Counted from the first letter of the stretch, positions 9,484 through 19,217 are shown. The stretch is 64,000 bases of DNA from Pleomorphomonas carboxyditropha (GCF_002770725.1 NZ_NQVN01000003.1:1-64000), one strand, 5' to 3'. Notes: generated from the letters alone by a model not told the origin. Program-made: numbers and translations.

Positions 9484-10247
9484 TGATCGCCCGCGCCCTC
9501 CGCCTCGCGGCGATGCTCATCATCGCCCCCTTGCCCCTCCGTGCCGAGACGCTGGTGACGGCGCTTTCCACCGAGCGCGTCTCCATCGAATCGAACTTCA
9601 CCGGTTCGGGCGTCGTCATCTTCGGCACCGTCGAGCGCGACCGGCAGACCGTCGCCCGCGGCGCTCCCTACGAGATCGTGGTGACGCTGACCGGCCCGCT
9701 GCGCCCCATGGTGGCTCGTCGCAAGGAACGCGTGGCCGGCATCTGGATCAACCGCACGTCGAGCGAACTGCCGCGCGTGCCTTCCTTCCTCGCCATCGCC
9801 ACCACGGCGCCGATGGCCGACGTGGCCGGCAATCCGGTGCGCGCCCGCCAGGGCCTCGGCTTCGACATGCTGCCGACGCGCGGCCTGCCGGATGCCCTGC
9901 CGCCGGTTCGCACCGAATTCGACGCCGCCTTCTTTCGCCTGATGCAGAAGGAAAACCTGTTCAGCCTCAACGAGGGCAGCGTCGAATTCCTGTCGCCGCA
10001 GTTGTTCAAGGCGCCGATCGCGCTTCCCTCCAACGTGCCGATCGGCTGGTACACGGCCACCGTCTACCTGTTTTCCGGCGGCGTGCTGCTCGCCAAGACG
10101 ACGCAGGATTTCTCCATCCTGAAGGGCGGGTTCGAGCAGGCGATCACCGACCTCGCCCATCAGCGGCCGGCCCTCTACGGCCTCGCCGCCGTGGTCGTCG
10201 CCTGCTTCACCGGCTGGCTGGCCGGCGTGGCGTTCCGGCGAGACTGA
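9480..10247 (+). CDS. TIGR02186-family membrane-anchored protein
   Basis: 255 residues. It starts with a signal peptide or first helix (LRLAAMLIIAPLPLRAE) and ends with a single C-terminal helix (LYGLAAVVVACFTGWLAGVAF) and a short basic tail. The body between them would therefore be periplasmic. It starts at AGGAGGGGG-ATG and overlaps the stop of the TauE/SafE gene by 4 bases. The family has no proven activity; its steady neighbour is a TauE/SafE exporter, so an accessory role in anion export is the natural guess. The next gene, pdeM, converges with only 6 bases between stops. Confidence 0.8.
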   Translation: MMIARALRLAAMLIIAPLPLRAETLVTALSTERVSIESNFTGSGVVIFGTVERDRQTVARGAPYEIVVTLTGPLRPMVARRKERVAGIWINRTSSELPRVPSFLAIATTAPMADVAGNPVRARQGLGFDMLPTRGLPDALPPVRTEFDAAFFRLMQKENLFSLNEGSVEFLSPQLFKAPIALPSNVPIGWYTATVYLFSGGVLLAKTTQDFSILKGGFEQAITDLAHQRPALYGLAAVVVACFTGWLAGVAFRRD

Positions 10248-10253
10248 ATAAGC

Positions 10254-10976
10254 TCAATCCGGCAAAAACTCGGCCGAACGCACCGGATACACCCGGCCGT
10301 CCGACAGCATCCAGGCGATCAGCCGCGACCGCTCGAAAAGCCCCTTGAAGGCCATGTCCATGACGTTGAGCCCGCCCGTATAGGCGCCGAAGGCCGGCAG
10401 CAGGCAGCGGCTGCCGTCCGAGACGAAGGCGCGCCGGCGGACCGAGCGGGTCCGCCCCACCTTGGCCGCCGGATGCAGGTGGCCGGCCACTTCGCCGGCG
10501 GCGCGGCCGGCGCGCGGCTCGTGCCTGAAGACGAGCGGGCCGACGACGATCTCGGCGACCGGCCGACCGCCGAGGCCGGCCGGCGGCGACGGATCGTGGT
10601 TGCCGGCCACCCAGGTCCAGTCGACGGAGCCGACCAACGATGCGAGGCTCTGAAGGTCGGCCGGCGAAAGGCGCCCCTCGGCGCCGCCGTCGTGAAAGCT
10701 GTCGCCGAGGGCGATGACCCGCTCCGGCCGGAGACGGCCGATCGCCTCCGCCAGCGCCCGGAGCGTGGCGCGGGTGTCGTAGGGCGGCACGAAACGGCCG
10801 CGCGCGCCTTGCGAGGAGCCTTTTTCGAGGTGCAGGTCGGCGACCACCAGGAGCCGCTCTTCCGGCCAATGCAGCACGCCCGAGGCATCGAAGCGCACGG
10901 CGGCGCCATTGAGATTCACGAGACCGCCCGCTGTCAGCACGTCGTCGTCTCCCTGTCCCGCCGTCAGCGCCGTCAC
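10254..10976 (-). CDS. pdeM: Ligase-associated DNA damage response endonuclease PdeM
   Basis: 240-residue metallophosphoesterase. Visible metal-binding motifs in order: VVADLHLEKG (D-x-H) near residue 44, ALGDSFHDGG (GD) near 94, AGNHD (GNHD) near 133 and GHLHPAA (GHxH) near 173. The start is the GTG at 10976, which overlaps the helicase stop by 4 bases (GTGA), so translation is coupled to the helicase. In this family the phosphoesterase travels with a DEXH helicase and often an ATP-dependent ligase and exonuclease; only the helicase is adjacent here. The same frame is open far upstream, but that part is antisense-type shadow of the helicase. Confidence 0.9.
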   Translation of the reverse strand: MTALTAGQGDDDVLTAGGLVNLNGAAVRFDASGVLHWPEERLLVVADLHLEKGSSQGARGRFVPPYDTRATLRALAEAIGRLRPERVIALGDSFHDGGAEGRLSPADLQSLASLVGSVDWTWVAGNHDPSPPAGLGGRPVAEIVVGPLVFRHEPRAGRAAGEVAGHLHPAAKVGRTRSVRRRAFVSDGSRCLLPAFGAYTGGLNVMDMAFKGLFERSRLIAWMLSDGRVYPVRSAEFLPD

Positions 10977-13501
10977 GCCATGGCCTCCCGAATGATTTCG
11001 TCCGCCGCCTGCCGGAGGACATCCTCGTCGGCCTCGCCCGCCACCCGCTCGCCGCCGATTTCCAGCATGATCGGCACGGCCAGCGGCGAAATGCGGTCGA
11101 GCCGCTTGTGCACGATGCGGCCGCTGATTCGCGACAGCATATCCGACAGGCGCCGGAGGTCCAAAAGGCCGGTGGAGGCATCGGCCCAGGCGGCTTCCAG
11201 CAGGATGTGGTCGGGCTGGTGCTCGCGCAGCACGTCGTAGATGAGATCGGTGGACACCGTGACCTGCCGGCCGGTCTTGCGGGCGCCGATGGCATTCTTC
11301 TCGACGAGGCCGGCGATCATGGCGCAGGCCTTGAACATGCGTTTGAGCAGATAGCTCTCGGCCATCCAGGCCTCGAGGTCGTCGCCCAGCATGTCCGGCT
11401 CCAGGAGACGCGACAGCGTCGGCTCGCCGCGGGCAAAGGCGCTGCCGACGTCGGCGGCGCACCAGACGCCGATCACATAGTCGGTGGCGATGAAGCCGAG
11501 CGGCTTGAGGCCGAAGCGTTCGAGCCGGCGGGTGAGCAGCATGCCGAGCGTCTGGTGGGCGAGCCGCCCCTCGAAGGGGTAGAGCACCACGAAGAAGCGG
11601 CCATGATGGGGAAAGGTCTCGACCAGGAGCTCGTCGGGCTTGGGGAGAAGGGAATGATCGCGCTGCAGGGCCAGCCAGTCGCGCACCGGCGCCGGCAGCC
11701 TGTGCCACGAGGAGGGGTCGGACAGCATCTTGCGGACGCCGGCGGCGAGGAAGGTGGACAGCGGGAACTTGCCGCCGGCATAGACCGGGATGCGCGGATC
11801 GCTCGACCGCGTCCGCGACACGATCACTTCCGTCTCGCGCATTCCCTCGAAGCGCAGCACCTCGCCGCCGAACAGGAAGGTGTCGCCGACCTTCATCTGC
11901 TCGCAGAAATATTCCTCCACCTCGCCGAGCAGCCGGCCGCCGGTCACCGGCCCGCGTCCCCGCGCCTTGCCGCCGAGCCGCACCTTCAGCATCGGGCTCT
12001 CGATGATGGTGCCGACGTTGAGCCGGTAGGCCTGGCCGAAACGCGGATGGGTGAGGCGCCAGGTGCCGTCGGCGGTCAGCCTGATCTTGGCATAGCGCTC
12101 GTAGGCGCGCAGCGCGTAGCCGCCGGTGGCGACGAGGTCGATCACCCGGTCGAACCGCTCGCGGTCGAGACGGCGGTAGGGATAGCTGGAGACGACCTCG
12201 GCGTAGAAGTCGTCGGCGCGAAACGGGCCGGCCACCGCCCGGCCGAGCACGTGCTGGGCGAGCACGTCGAGCGCGCCGTCGCGGATCGGCGGGGTGTCCT
12301 GGGCGCCAAGATAATTGGCGTCGAGCGCCGCCTGGCATTCCAGCACTTCGAAGCGGTTGGCCGGCACCAGGAGCGCCGTCGACGGCTCGTCCATGCGGTG
12401 GTTGGCCCGGCCGACCCGCTGGGCGAGCCGGCTCGCCCCCTTGGGCGCGCCGACGTGGATGACGAGGTCGATGTCGCCCCAGTCGATGCCGAGGTCGAGC
12501 GTCGAGGTGGCGACCACCGCCCGCAGGCGGCCGTCGGCCATCGCCGCCTCCACCTTGCGCCGCTGGCCGACGTCGAGCGAGCCGTGGTGGAGGGCGATCG
12601 GCAGGTTGGCGTCGTTGAGCCGCCACAGTTCGGAGAAGATCATTTCCGCCTGGCTGCGGGTGTTGACGAAGATCAGCGTCATGCGGCGGCGATCGATCTC
12701 GGCGAGCAAGCCCTGATAGGCGTAGCGGGCCGAATGGCCGGCCCAGGGGATGGTCTCGTCGGCGTCGAAGATGCGGATGTCGGGCCGGGCGCCGCCCTTG
12801 ACGGTGACGATCTCCGACAAGGCCGGCGGCTCGCCCGGCGCCTGCGGCAGCAGCCAGGCGCGGAGCTCGTCCGGCTCGGCGACGGTGGCCGACAGGCCGA
12901 CGGTGCGGATGGCCGGGGCGATGGCCCGCAGGCGGGACAGACCGAGCGCCAGGAGGTCGCCGCGCTTCGAGGTCACCAGCGCGTGCAATTCGTCGAGGAT
13001 CACCGTTTTCAGGTCCTCGAAGAAGGCTTCGGCGTCGCGGCCGGCAAGCAGCAGCGCCAGTTGCTCGGGCGTGGTCAGCAGGATGTCGGGCGGGATCAGC
13101 TTCTGCCGCTGGCGGCGCGCGGCGGAAGTGTCGCCGGTGCGCGTCTCGATGGCGACGTCGAGACCGATGCCGGCAACCGGCGTTTCGAGATTGCGCTCGA
13201 TGTCGACGGCCAGCGCCTTGAGCGGCGAGACGTAGAGCGTGTGGACGCCGCGCCGGCGGGTGCCGGGCTTCCACTTCGGCCGGGCGGCGAGGTCGACGAG
13301 GCTCGGCAGGAAGCCGGCCAGCGTCTTGCCGGCGCCGGTCGGGGCGATCAGCAGCACCGAGCGGCCGGCGAGGCCGTGCTCGAGGAGCGCGAGCTGGTGG
13401 GCGCGCGGGCTCCAGCCGCGCGAGGCGAACCAGGCTTCGAACTTGGGGGGCAGGAGATTCGTCTCGGTCACCGGCGGAGTAAGCCCGATTTCCGCGAACA
13501 A
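10973..13501 (-). CDS. Ligase-associated DNA damage response DEXH-box helicase
   Basis: 842-residue Lhr-like superfamily 2 helicase. Motifs: the Q-motif region near residue 28, Walker A APTGAGKTLAG near 54, DELHAL near 168, SATVAEPDE near 204, and in the second RecA domain IFVNTRSQAE near 276, STLDLGIDWGDIDLVIHVGAPKG near 332 and QRVGRANHRM near 364. The C-terminal part matches the DUF4910/Lhr winged-helix extension. It is the first gene of a two-gene unit with pdeM. It probably unwinds or remodels damaged DNA with the associated nuclease; the cell role is inferred from the family. Confidence 0.92.
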   Translation of the reverse strand: MFAEIGLTPPVTETNLLPPKFEAWFASRGWSPRAHQLALLEHGLAGRSVLLIAPTGAGKTLAGFLPSLVDLAARPKWKPGTRRRGVHTLYVSPLKALAVDIERNLETPVAGIGLDVAIETRTGDTSAARRQRQKLIPPDILLTTPEQLALLLAGRDAEAFFEDLKTVILDELHALVTSKRGDLLALGLSRLRAIAPAIRTVGLSATVAEPDELRAWLLPQAPGEPPALSEIVTVKGGARPDIRIFDADETIPWAGHSARYAYQGLLAEIDRRRMTLIFVNTRSQAEMIFSELWRLNDANLPIALHHGSLDVGQRRKVEAAMADGRLRAVVATSTLDLGIDWGDIDLVIHVGAPKGASRLAQRVGRANHRMDEPSTALLVPANRFEVLECQAALDANYLGAQDTPPIRDGALDVLAQHVLGRAVAGPFRADDFYAEVVSSYPYRRLDRERFDRVIDLVATGGYALRAYERYAKIRLTADGTWRLTHPRFGQAYRLNVGTIIESPMLKVRLGGKARGRGPVTGGRLLGEVEEYFCEQMKVGDTFLFGGEVLRFEGMRETEVIVSRTRSSDPRIPVYAGGKFPLSTFLAAGVRKMLSDPSSWHRLPAPVRDWLALQRDHSLLPKPDELLVETFPHHGRFFVVLYPFEGRLAHQTLGMLLTRRLERFGLKPLGFIATDYVIGVWCAADVGSAFARGEPTLSRLLEPDMLGDDLEAWMAESYLLKRMFKACAMIAGLVEKNAIGARKTGRQVTVSTDLIYDVLREHQPDHILLEAAWADASTGLLDLRRLSDMLSRISGRIVHKRLDRISPLAVPIMLEIGGERVAGEADEDVLRQAADEIIREAMA

Positions 13502-13526
13502 GTGAAGAACATTTGCGCGGAAGGCC

Positions 13527-14435
13527 TCAGCGTGCCGGCCTTGCCAGCATGATCAGCCCGCCGATCGGCGTGCCGCGGTCGTACCGCAGCGTATCGCGCA
13601 CGAGCCCGGCGACGGCAAGGCCGGCCTCGGCGAGGACGCGGCGGATATAGGTCTCGCCATGGGCGTAGCGCAGGCTGTCGCGCAGCACGAGATCGCCGTC
13701 GTCGGCCTCCTCGACGCTGAATGCAAAAAGGCCGCCCGGTGCGAGACGGGCGGCCACATGCCGGAACAGGTTGTCGAGCGCGCCGATGTAGACCAGCACG
13801 TCGGCGGCGGTGACGAGATCGAGGGTTTGGGTGCGCTCCGACAGGAAGGCGGCCGCCTCGGCCACGACGAGCGCCTGGTAGCGATCGCCGGCCTCGGCGC
13901 GGGCGATCATTTCCGGCGAAAGATCGCAGCCGGTAAAATGCGCCACCCGCCCCTTCAGCGCCTCGGCCACCAGGCCGGTGCCGCAGCCGAGGTCGACGCC
14001 GCGCGCGAAGCCGGCGCCGGGGCGGACCTTGTCGATGAGTTCGGCGATCCGCCAAGGCGCGCGATAGCCGAGGTCGTCCACCAGCACCGCCTCGAAGCGG
14101 TCGGCATAGTCGTCGAAGAGACCGCGCACGTAGGCCTCCGGCGGAGCATCGGGAACCTCGGCGAGGCCGAGGGCCGCGAGCCTCAGCGACGTGCCGAACA
14201 GGCCGTCGCGGTCGTGCGCCGCCGCCTGCCGCAGCAGCGGCCCGGCCTCGTCGCGGCGGCCGAGGACGGTCAGCGCGTCGGCGGCCCCGACCAGCGCCGG
14301 CAGCCAGCCGGAGGCGCGTTCGAGCGCCTGGAGATAGAGATCGGCCGCCGCCCGATGATCGCCGGCGTCGAAATAGGCGCGGGCATATTCGTAGCGGCGG
14401 TCGGCGAGAAGGTCCCCGGAAGAGGCAACGTGCAA
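13527..14435 (-). CDS. TPR-containing class I SAM methyltransferase
   Basis: 302 residues. The N-terminus is a short TPR region (EYARAYFDAGDHRAAADLYLQALE). A Rossmann methyltransferase follows, with motif I VDLGCGTGLVAEAL near residue 146, the acidic strand-2 end FTGCDLSPEMIARAE, and the motif-IV-like ADVLVYIGAL. It resembles predicted TPR-repeat methyltransferases of Rhizobiales. The substrate is unknown. The only in-frame start at the conserved N-terminus is a TTG with no strong ribosome site, so the exact start is uncertain. Confidence 0.8.
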   Translation of the reverse strand: MHVASSGDLLADRRYEYARAYFDAGDHRAAADLYLQALERASGWLPALVGAADALTVLGRRDEAGPLLRQAAAHDRDGLFGTSLRLAALGLAEVPDAPPEAYVRGLFDDYADRFEAVLVDDLGYRAPWRIAELIDKVRPGAGFARGVDLGCGTGLVAEALKGRVAHFTGCDLSPEMIARAEAGDRYQALVVAEAAAFLSERTQTLDLVTAADVLVYIGALDNLFRHVAARLAPGGLFAFSVEEADDGDLVLRDSLRYAHGETYIRRVLAEAGLAVAGLVRDTLRYDRGTPIGGLIMLARPAR

Positions 14436-14520
14436 GATGGCGGCACTCGGCGAAAGGAGCGCCGGGTCATCTCGCCAAAGCGGCTCGCCGTCAAGATGGA
14501 TTCAGCGACTAAATCCCGCC

Positions 14521-14934
14521 TTACCCGATCTTGCGGTAGCGGACGCGGGCCGAGTGCTCGATGGCGGCGACGGCCAGCTTGTTGAGGGCGAAGCGGTCTT
14601 CCAGCATTTGCAGGAACACCAGCTCCTCCTGCTTGACGTCGACGTCGGAAGCGGCGACCTCGATGGCCAGCGCGTAGGCCGTCTCGTAGAGGCGCTCCGG
14701 CAGCGACATCGCCACCCGGTCGAGGATATGGTCGATGCCGTTCACCGACTTCAAATTCTCCGAACAGGCGTCGGCGATGGCGCCGACCGAGCCCTCGAAG
14801 CCCTGGAATACCGGCAGGAAGCCGATCAACCGCTCGAACTGATTGAGTTCGCGCTCGGTCATGTTGCGATCGGCGATCGCGGCGGTAACCATCACCCAGA
14901 TCAGCGCTTCCTGGATGGACAACGGCTTCTGCAT
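14521..14934 (-). CDS. TerB-like (tellurite-resistance fold) protein
   Basis: 137 residues, all helical, with the acidic pattern of TerB proteins: EALIWVMVTAAIADRNMTERE near residue 8 and the matching AYALAIEVAASDVDVKQEE near residue 87, each placing acidic side chains that may bind a metal. TerB domains are widespread stress or membrane-stress adaptors. A stand-alone copy like this does not imply tellurite resistance. The start ATG at 14934 has a GAGGG site; an upstream TTG is less likely. It is divergent from lysK. Confidence 0.78.
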   Translation of the reverse strand: MQKPLSIQEALIWVMVTAAIADRNMTERELNQFERLIGFLPVFQGFEGSVGAIADACSENLKSVNGIDHILDRVAMSLPERLYETAYALAIEVAASDVDVKQEELVFLQMLEDRFALNKLAVAAIEHSARVRYRKIG

Positions 14935-15109
14935 GGAACCCTCGGGCAAAAGTCAAACGGCACCCTATTTGGGACGCTGCCGACAAAAGCGCAAGCGTCC
15001 TGTCGGCGGAATCGACGCAAAACCGCCTCGCGTCCTTGACCTTTGGGGGCCTCGTCCCTACTGTCCCGCGCGCCCGGAAACTCCGGGTTTTCTCGAATAG
15101 AGGCAACCG

Positions 15110-16774
15110 ATGGCAACCGTTTCTTCCACCCTGCTTTCCGATCCCGCGCTCCTCGCCGCGGCCGGCCGCTCCAAGGCCTGGCCGTTCGAGGAAGCCAAGA
15201 AGATCGTGGCGCGGATCGAGAAACGGAAAGACGCCTCGAAGCCGGTGATCTTCGAGACCGGCTACGGTCCGTCCGGCCTGCCGCACATCGGCACCTTCGG
15301 CGAGGTGGCGCGCACCACCATGGTGCGCCACGCCTTCCGCGTGCTGACCGGCGACAGCGTGCCGACGCGCCTTCTCTGCTTCTCGGACGACATGGACGGC
15401 ATGCGCAAGGTGCCGGACAACGTGCCGAACCCCGAGTTGCTGCGCGCCAACCTCGGCAAGGCGCTGACCAATGTGCCGAACCCGTTCGACAACGGCTATC
15501 CGAGCTTCGGCCACAACAACAACGCCAAGCTCCGGCAGTTCCTCGACACCTTCGGCTTCGACTACGAATTCATGTCGGCCACCGAGGAGTACAGGAAGGG
15601 CACCTTCGACGAGACGCTGCTGCGCATGCTGGCCAAATACGACGCGGTGATGGAGATCATGCTGCCGACGCTGCGCGAGGAGCGGCGCAAGACCTACTCG
15701 CCCTTCCTGCCGGTGCATCCGAAGACCGAAGTGGTCATGCAGGTGCCGGTCGAGGAGCGCAACGTCGAAAAGGGCACCATCGTCTGGACCGATCCCGATA
15801 GCGGCGAGCGCTTCGAGACCCTGGTGACCGGCGGCCACGCCAAGTGCCAGTGGAAGCCGGACTGGGCGCTGCGCTGGGCGGCGCTCGGCGTCGACTACGA
15901 GATGAGCGGCAAGGACCATATCGACAACGTCAAGACGTCGTCGAAGATCTGCAAGGTGCTGGGCGGCACGCCGCCGGACGGCTTCAACTACGAGCTGTTC
16001 CTCGACGAGAACGGCGAGAAGATCTCCAAGTCGAAGGGCAACGGCCTCACCATCGACGAGTGGCTGACCTACGCCTCGCCGGACAGTCTGGCGCTCTACA
16101 TGTTCCAGAAGCCGAAGACGGCCAAGCGGCTGTTCTTCGACGTGATCCCGCGCGCCGTCGACGAGTATTTCGCCTATCTCGACAAATATCCGACGATGGA
16201 CCTCGACCAGCGGCTCACCAACCCGGTGTGGCACATCCACTCCGGCAACGTGCCGGTGACGCCGATGCCGGTCAGCTTCTCGATGCTGCTCAACCTCGTG
16301 TCGGCCAGCCACGCCCACGACAAGAGCGCGCTCTGGGCCTATATCGGCCGGCATACGCCGGGCGTGACGCCGGAGACGCATCCCAAGCTCGACGAGCTCT
16401 GCGGCTACGCGCTGGCCTATTACCAGGACCGGGTGAAGCCCTTCGTCACCTTCCGCACGCCGGACGACGAGGAGCGGCAGGCGCTGGCGAAGCTGCGCGA
16501 CGCGCTCGACGCGCTGCCGGTCACCACGGCCGGCGAGGCGATCCAGGACACGGTGCTGGCGGTCGGCCGGTCGTTCCCGCGCTTCCAGGATCCGTCGAAG
16601 AAGAGCCCGGACGGCGGGCCGGGCGTCAGCCTCGAATGGTTCGCGACGCTCTACCAGGTGCTGCTCGGCCAGGAGAAGGGCCCGCGCTTCGGCTCCTTCG
16701 TCGAGCTCTACGGCCTGAAGGAAACCGTGGCGATGATCGACGCGGCGCTCGCCGGTACGCTCGGCCAGGCCTGA
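15110..16774 (+). CDS. lysK: Lysine--tRNA ligase, class I
   Basis: 554-residue class I lysyl-tRNA synthetase, the archaeal-type enzyme used by most alphaproteobacteria instead of class II LysS. The HIGH signature is HIGTFGE (residues 59-65) and the KMSKS loop is KISKSKGNG (about residue 303). The family insertions [12 protein letters not shown] and PYELFLD-like [11 protein letters not shown] are present. It charges tRNA-Lys with lysine in the cytoplasm. The start ATG follows GAGGCAACCG. It is monocistronic, ending at a bidirectional terminator. Confidence 0.95.
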   Translation: MATVSSTLLSDPALLAAAGRSKAWPFEEAKKIVARIEKRKDASKPVIFETGYGPSGLPHIGTFGEVARTTMVRHAFRVLTGDSVPTRLLCFSDDMDGMRKVPDNVPNPELLRANLGKALTNVPNPFDNGYPSFGHNNNAKLRQFLDTFGFDYEFMSATEEYRKGTFDETLLRMLAKYDAVMEIMLPTLREERRKTYSPFLPVHPKTEVVMQVPVEERNVEKGTIVWTDPDSGERFETLVTGGHAKCQWKPDWALRWAALGVDYEMSGKDHIDNVKTSSKICKVLGGTPPDGFNYELFLDENGEKISKSKGNGLTIDEWLTYASPDSLALYMFQKPKTAKRLFFDVIPRAVDEYFAYLDKYPTMDLDQRLTNPVWHIHSGNVPVTPMPVSFSMLLNLVSASHAHDKSALWAYIGRHTPGVTPETHPKLDELCGYALAYYQDRVKPFVTFRTPDDEERQALAKLRDALDALPVTTAGEAIQDTVLAVGRSFPRFQDPSKKSPDGGPGVSLEWFATLYQVLLGQEKGPRFGSFVELYGLKETVAMIDAALAGTLGQA

Positions 16775-16845
16775 CGGCCGCAAATCGCCAGGGCATTTTC
16801 TTCACGCGAACCGGTATCCACTTCGCTCGAAAATGCTTTAGGATC

Positions 16846-16872
16846 AAAGGCCGGTGCACGCGCCGGCCTTTT
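16846..16872. terminator. Bidirectional terminator between lysK and the nuclease-fold gene
   Basis: A stem GGCCGGTG / CGCCGGCC with a 4-base loop is flanked by AAA on the left and TTTT on the right, so it can end both converging transcripts. Just upstream, about 16801-16840, lies a GCGAACCGGTATCC...GCTCGAAAATGC stretch that, from memory, resembles an intergenic motif repeated in rhizobial genomes. Confidence 0.85.
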
Positions 16873-17594
16873 CATTCGTCGGCGGGGTCCGGCGGCCGCA
16901 GGCTGCCGTCGCCGTAGCGGCCGAGCTTCTCGGCCTTCGCCTTGCCGGCATAGGGGGCGAGCAGCGGATCGGCGGGATCGGCCGGCTCGGCCCAGCCCCG
17001 GCTGACCATGAACAGCGACAGGTTGCGGTTGCCGACCCAGCAGTCGGCGCGGCTCTCGCCGTCGTCGCCTTCCGCCGCGATGCCGACGCAACCGACGGCG
17101 CGCGGGCCGATCAGCCGGGCGAGATCGGCGCGCGCCCGGGCGCCGCAGTTCCAGCGGCCGACCGTGCCCTCGCAGGAGTCGGAAAAGGCGAGGCCGTTGA
17201 TGCCGGCGAGATGGACGACCAGCGGCTCGCGGTCGCGGATGGTCCGGAAGCGACCGGCATCGAGCACGGTGACGCGCGGGAACAGCGCCTCGAAGCTGTC
17301 CGGCGGCGGCGCCAGCGGCAGCGCCGGCTCGGGTGCCTTGGCGGCAGTGCCGGCCGCCGCCGTCCGGCCGCTTCCCTCGACCGGCGGCGGCGGATCGGCG
17401 GCAAGCGGCTGCCGCAGCACGGGAGGGGACGGCAGGCGGCCGAAATCGAGAATGGTCGGGCGGGCGGCGGCAAGATCCTCGCGCTCGGCGTCTTCGGAAA
17501 GCCAGAGCAGCGCAGCGGCGGTCAGCGCCGGCCCGGCGATCAGCGGCGCCACCCAGCGTATGAGAAACCCGTATCGCCGTTCCTGTCGAGCCAT
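16872..17594 (-). CDS. Degenerate thermonuclease (SNase)-fold membrane-anchored protein
   Basis: 240 residues. One N-terminal membrane helix (WVAPLIAGPALTAAALLWL) is followed by a Pro/Ala-rich linker and a C-terminal SNase-like domain. The scaffold is recognisable: VTVLDAG, HLAGIN, NCGARARADLARLI, DCWVGNRNLSLFMVSRGWA. The catalytic positions of active thermonucleases are not kept: the RLAGIDAPE motif is HLAGINGLA here, losing the Arg, Asp and Glu. Two Cys pairs may make disulfides. It probably sits outside the membrane and may bind nucleic acid or another ligand rather than cut. Confidence 0.7.
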   Translation of the reverse strand: MARQERRYGFLIRWVAPLIAGPALTAAALLWLSEDAEREDLAAARPTILDFGRLPSPPVLRQPLAADPPPPVEGSGRTAAAGTAAKAPEPALPLAPPPDSFEALFPRVTVLDAGRFRTIRDREPLVVHLAGINGLAFSDSCEGTVGRWNCGARARADLARLIGPRAVGCVGIAAEGDDGESRADCWVGNRNLSLFMVSRGWAEPADPADPLLAPYAGKAKAEKLGRYGDGSLRPPDPADE

Positions 17595-17764
17595 CGCCTG
17601 CGGAATTCCCTAACCGGAGCGCACGCCGCGGAAAATGCTGGATTTCCGCTGAAGGAGCAAGCCGCGCCAACGGGGACGCCATTGCGCGGGGATTTGATCC
17701 CGGCAGGGTGGCATCGAACCGCCGGATGTTCTAGAGGAAGGCCGCAGCCTTTCGGAGTTCCCCC

Positions 17765-18118
17765 ATGGATCGTCTCGTCTACAAGATCGCGCCGCGCCCG
17801 TTGTGGGAAGCCGCCGAAGCGACCGGCGTATTCGCCGGCGCATCCGTCGACTTCGAGGATGGCTTCATCCACCTGTCGTCGGCGGCGCAGGTCAGGGAGA
17901 CGGCGCGCCTCTACTTCGCCGGCCAGAACGACCTTCTGCTGAGCGGCATCGAGACGGCGGCGCTCGGTGAGGCGCTGAAGTGGGAAGCTTCGCGCGGCGG
18001 CGACCTCTTCCCGCACCTTTACGCACCGCTGGAATTCTCGGCGGTCGACTTCGTCGTGCCGCTGCCGCTCGGGCCGGACGGCGCGCACGAGTTCCCCGAC
18101 CTGGAGACCGGCCGATGA
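17765..18118 (+). CDS. DUF952 family protein
   Basis: 117 residues matching the DUF952 pattern: YKIAPRPLWEAAEATG, then DGFIHLSSAAQVRETARLYFAGQNDLLLS and FPHLYAPLEFSAV. The family resembles small enzymes of the ADP-ribosyl/RNA phosphotransferase type, but no activity is known to me. Its stop overlaps the start of pyrD by 4 bases (ATGA), an arrangement that makes the two one operon. Confidence 0.85.
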   Translation: MDRLVYKIAPRPLWEAAEATGVFAGASVDFEDGFIHLSSAAQVRETARLYFAGQNDLLLSGIETAALGEALKWEASRGGDLFPHLYAPLEFSAVDFVVPLPLGPDGAHEFPDLETGR

Positions 18119-19215
18119 CCCTTTCCGAACTGATCGGCTCGTTCGGCGCCGGCATGCTGAGACGCTTCGATCCGGAGGTCGCCCATACGCTCGCCGTCTC
18201 CGCCATGCGCTTCAACCTCGCCCCCGGCCTGCCGAAGATCGTCGACGACCGCCTCGCCGTCGGCTTGTTCGACATGCGGCTCGACCACCCGGTGGGGCTC
18301 GCCGCCGGCTTCGACAAGGATGCCGAGATTGCCGATGCCCTGCTGAAGCAGGGCTTTTCCCACGTGGAAGTCGGCACGCTGACGCCGCGGCCGCAGCCGG
18401 GCAATCCCAAGCCGCGCATCTTCCGCCTGCCCGAGGCGGGGGCGGTGATCAACCGCTGCGGCTTCAACAACAAGGGCCACGCCCATGCCCTGAAACAGCT
18501 CGAGCGGCGCAATGGACGACCGGGCATCATCGGCGTCAACGTCGGCGCCAACAAGGACAGCGCCGACCGCGCCGCCGATTACGTGACGGGCATCAAGGCC
18601 TTCGCCGGCCTCGCCTCCTACTTCACCGTCAACATTTCCTCGCCCAACACGCCCGGCCTGCGCGACTTGCAGGCAAGCGCCGCCCTGTCCGACCTCGTCG
18701 CCCGCGCCATCGAAGCGCGCGACGACACGACGGCGGCGGTCGGCCGGCGGACGCCGGTGCTGGTCAAGATCGCGCCCGACCTCGACGAGGCGGCGCTCGA
18801 CGACATCGCCGCGGTGATGGCGGCGCGCGGCGCCGACGGCCTCGTGGTCTCCAACACGACGCTGTCGCGCAGCGGCGTGTTCGGCCCGACGGCGGCGGAG
18901 CCGGGCGGCCTTTCCGGCAAGCCGCTGTTCGAGCGCTCCACCATCGTGCTCGCCAAGATGCGCGAGCGGGTCGGCCGCGCGCTGCCGATCATCGGCGTCG
19001 GCGGCGTGATGACCGGCGAGGACGCCTATCTGAAGATCGCCGCCGGCGCCAATCTGGTGCAGGTCTACACCGCCTTCATCCTGGGCGGCGGCAATGCCGT
19101 CAACGCCATCACCGGCGATCTTCTGGCGCGCATCGAGCGGAGCGGCATCGGCTCGGCGCGGGCGCTTGCCGGCTCCGACAGCCGGGCCTGGGCGAGCCGG
19201 CCGATCCCGGCTTGA
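18115..19215 (+). CDS. pyrD: Dihydroorotate dehydrogenase (quinone), class 2
   Basis: 366 residues. It oxidises dihydroorotate to orotate with FMN and passes electrons to membrane quinone in pyrimidine synthesis. Class 2 features are the N-terminal membrane-associating helices (LSELIGSFGAGMLRRFDPEVAHTLAV), the FMN site GLAAGFDKDAE, the catalytic Ser in NISSPNTPGLRDLQ, VLVKIAPDL and IIGVGGVMTGEDAY. The start is the ATG overlapping the DUF952 stop. It converges with the SDR gene with only two bases between stops. Confidence 0.96.
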   Translation: MTLSELIGSFGAGMLRRFDPEVAHTLAVSAMRFNLAPGLPKIVDDRLAVGLFDMRLDHPVGLAAGFDKDAEIADALLKQGFSHVEVGTLTPRPQPGNPKPRIFRLPEAGAVINRCGFNNKGHAHALKQLERRNGRPGIIGVNVGANKDSADRAADYVTGIKAFAGLASYFTVNISSPNTPGLRDLQASAALSDLVARAIEARDDTTAAVGRRTPVLVKIAPDLDEAALDDIAAVMAARGADGLVVSNTTLSRSGVFGPTAAEPGGLSGKPLFERSTIVLAKMRERVGRALPIIGVGGVMTGEDAYLKIAAGANLVQVYTAFILGGGNAVNAITGDLLARIERSGIGSARALAGSDSRAWASRPIPA

Positions 19216-19217
19216 GA

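Noticed and set aside
11108-13552. Long plus-strand open frame opposite the DEXH helicase
   Set aside because: Composition (Ala/Gly/His/Glu runs, no domains) is that of the complement of the helicase gene.
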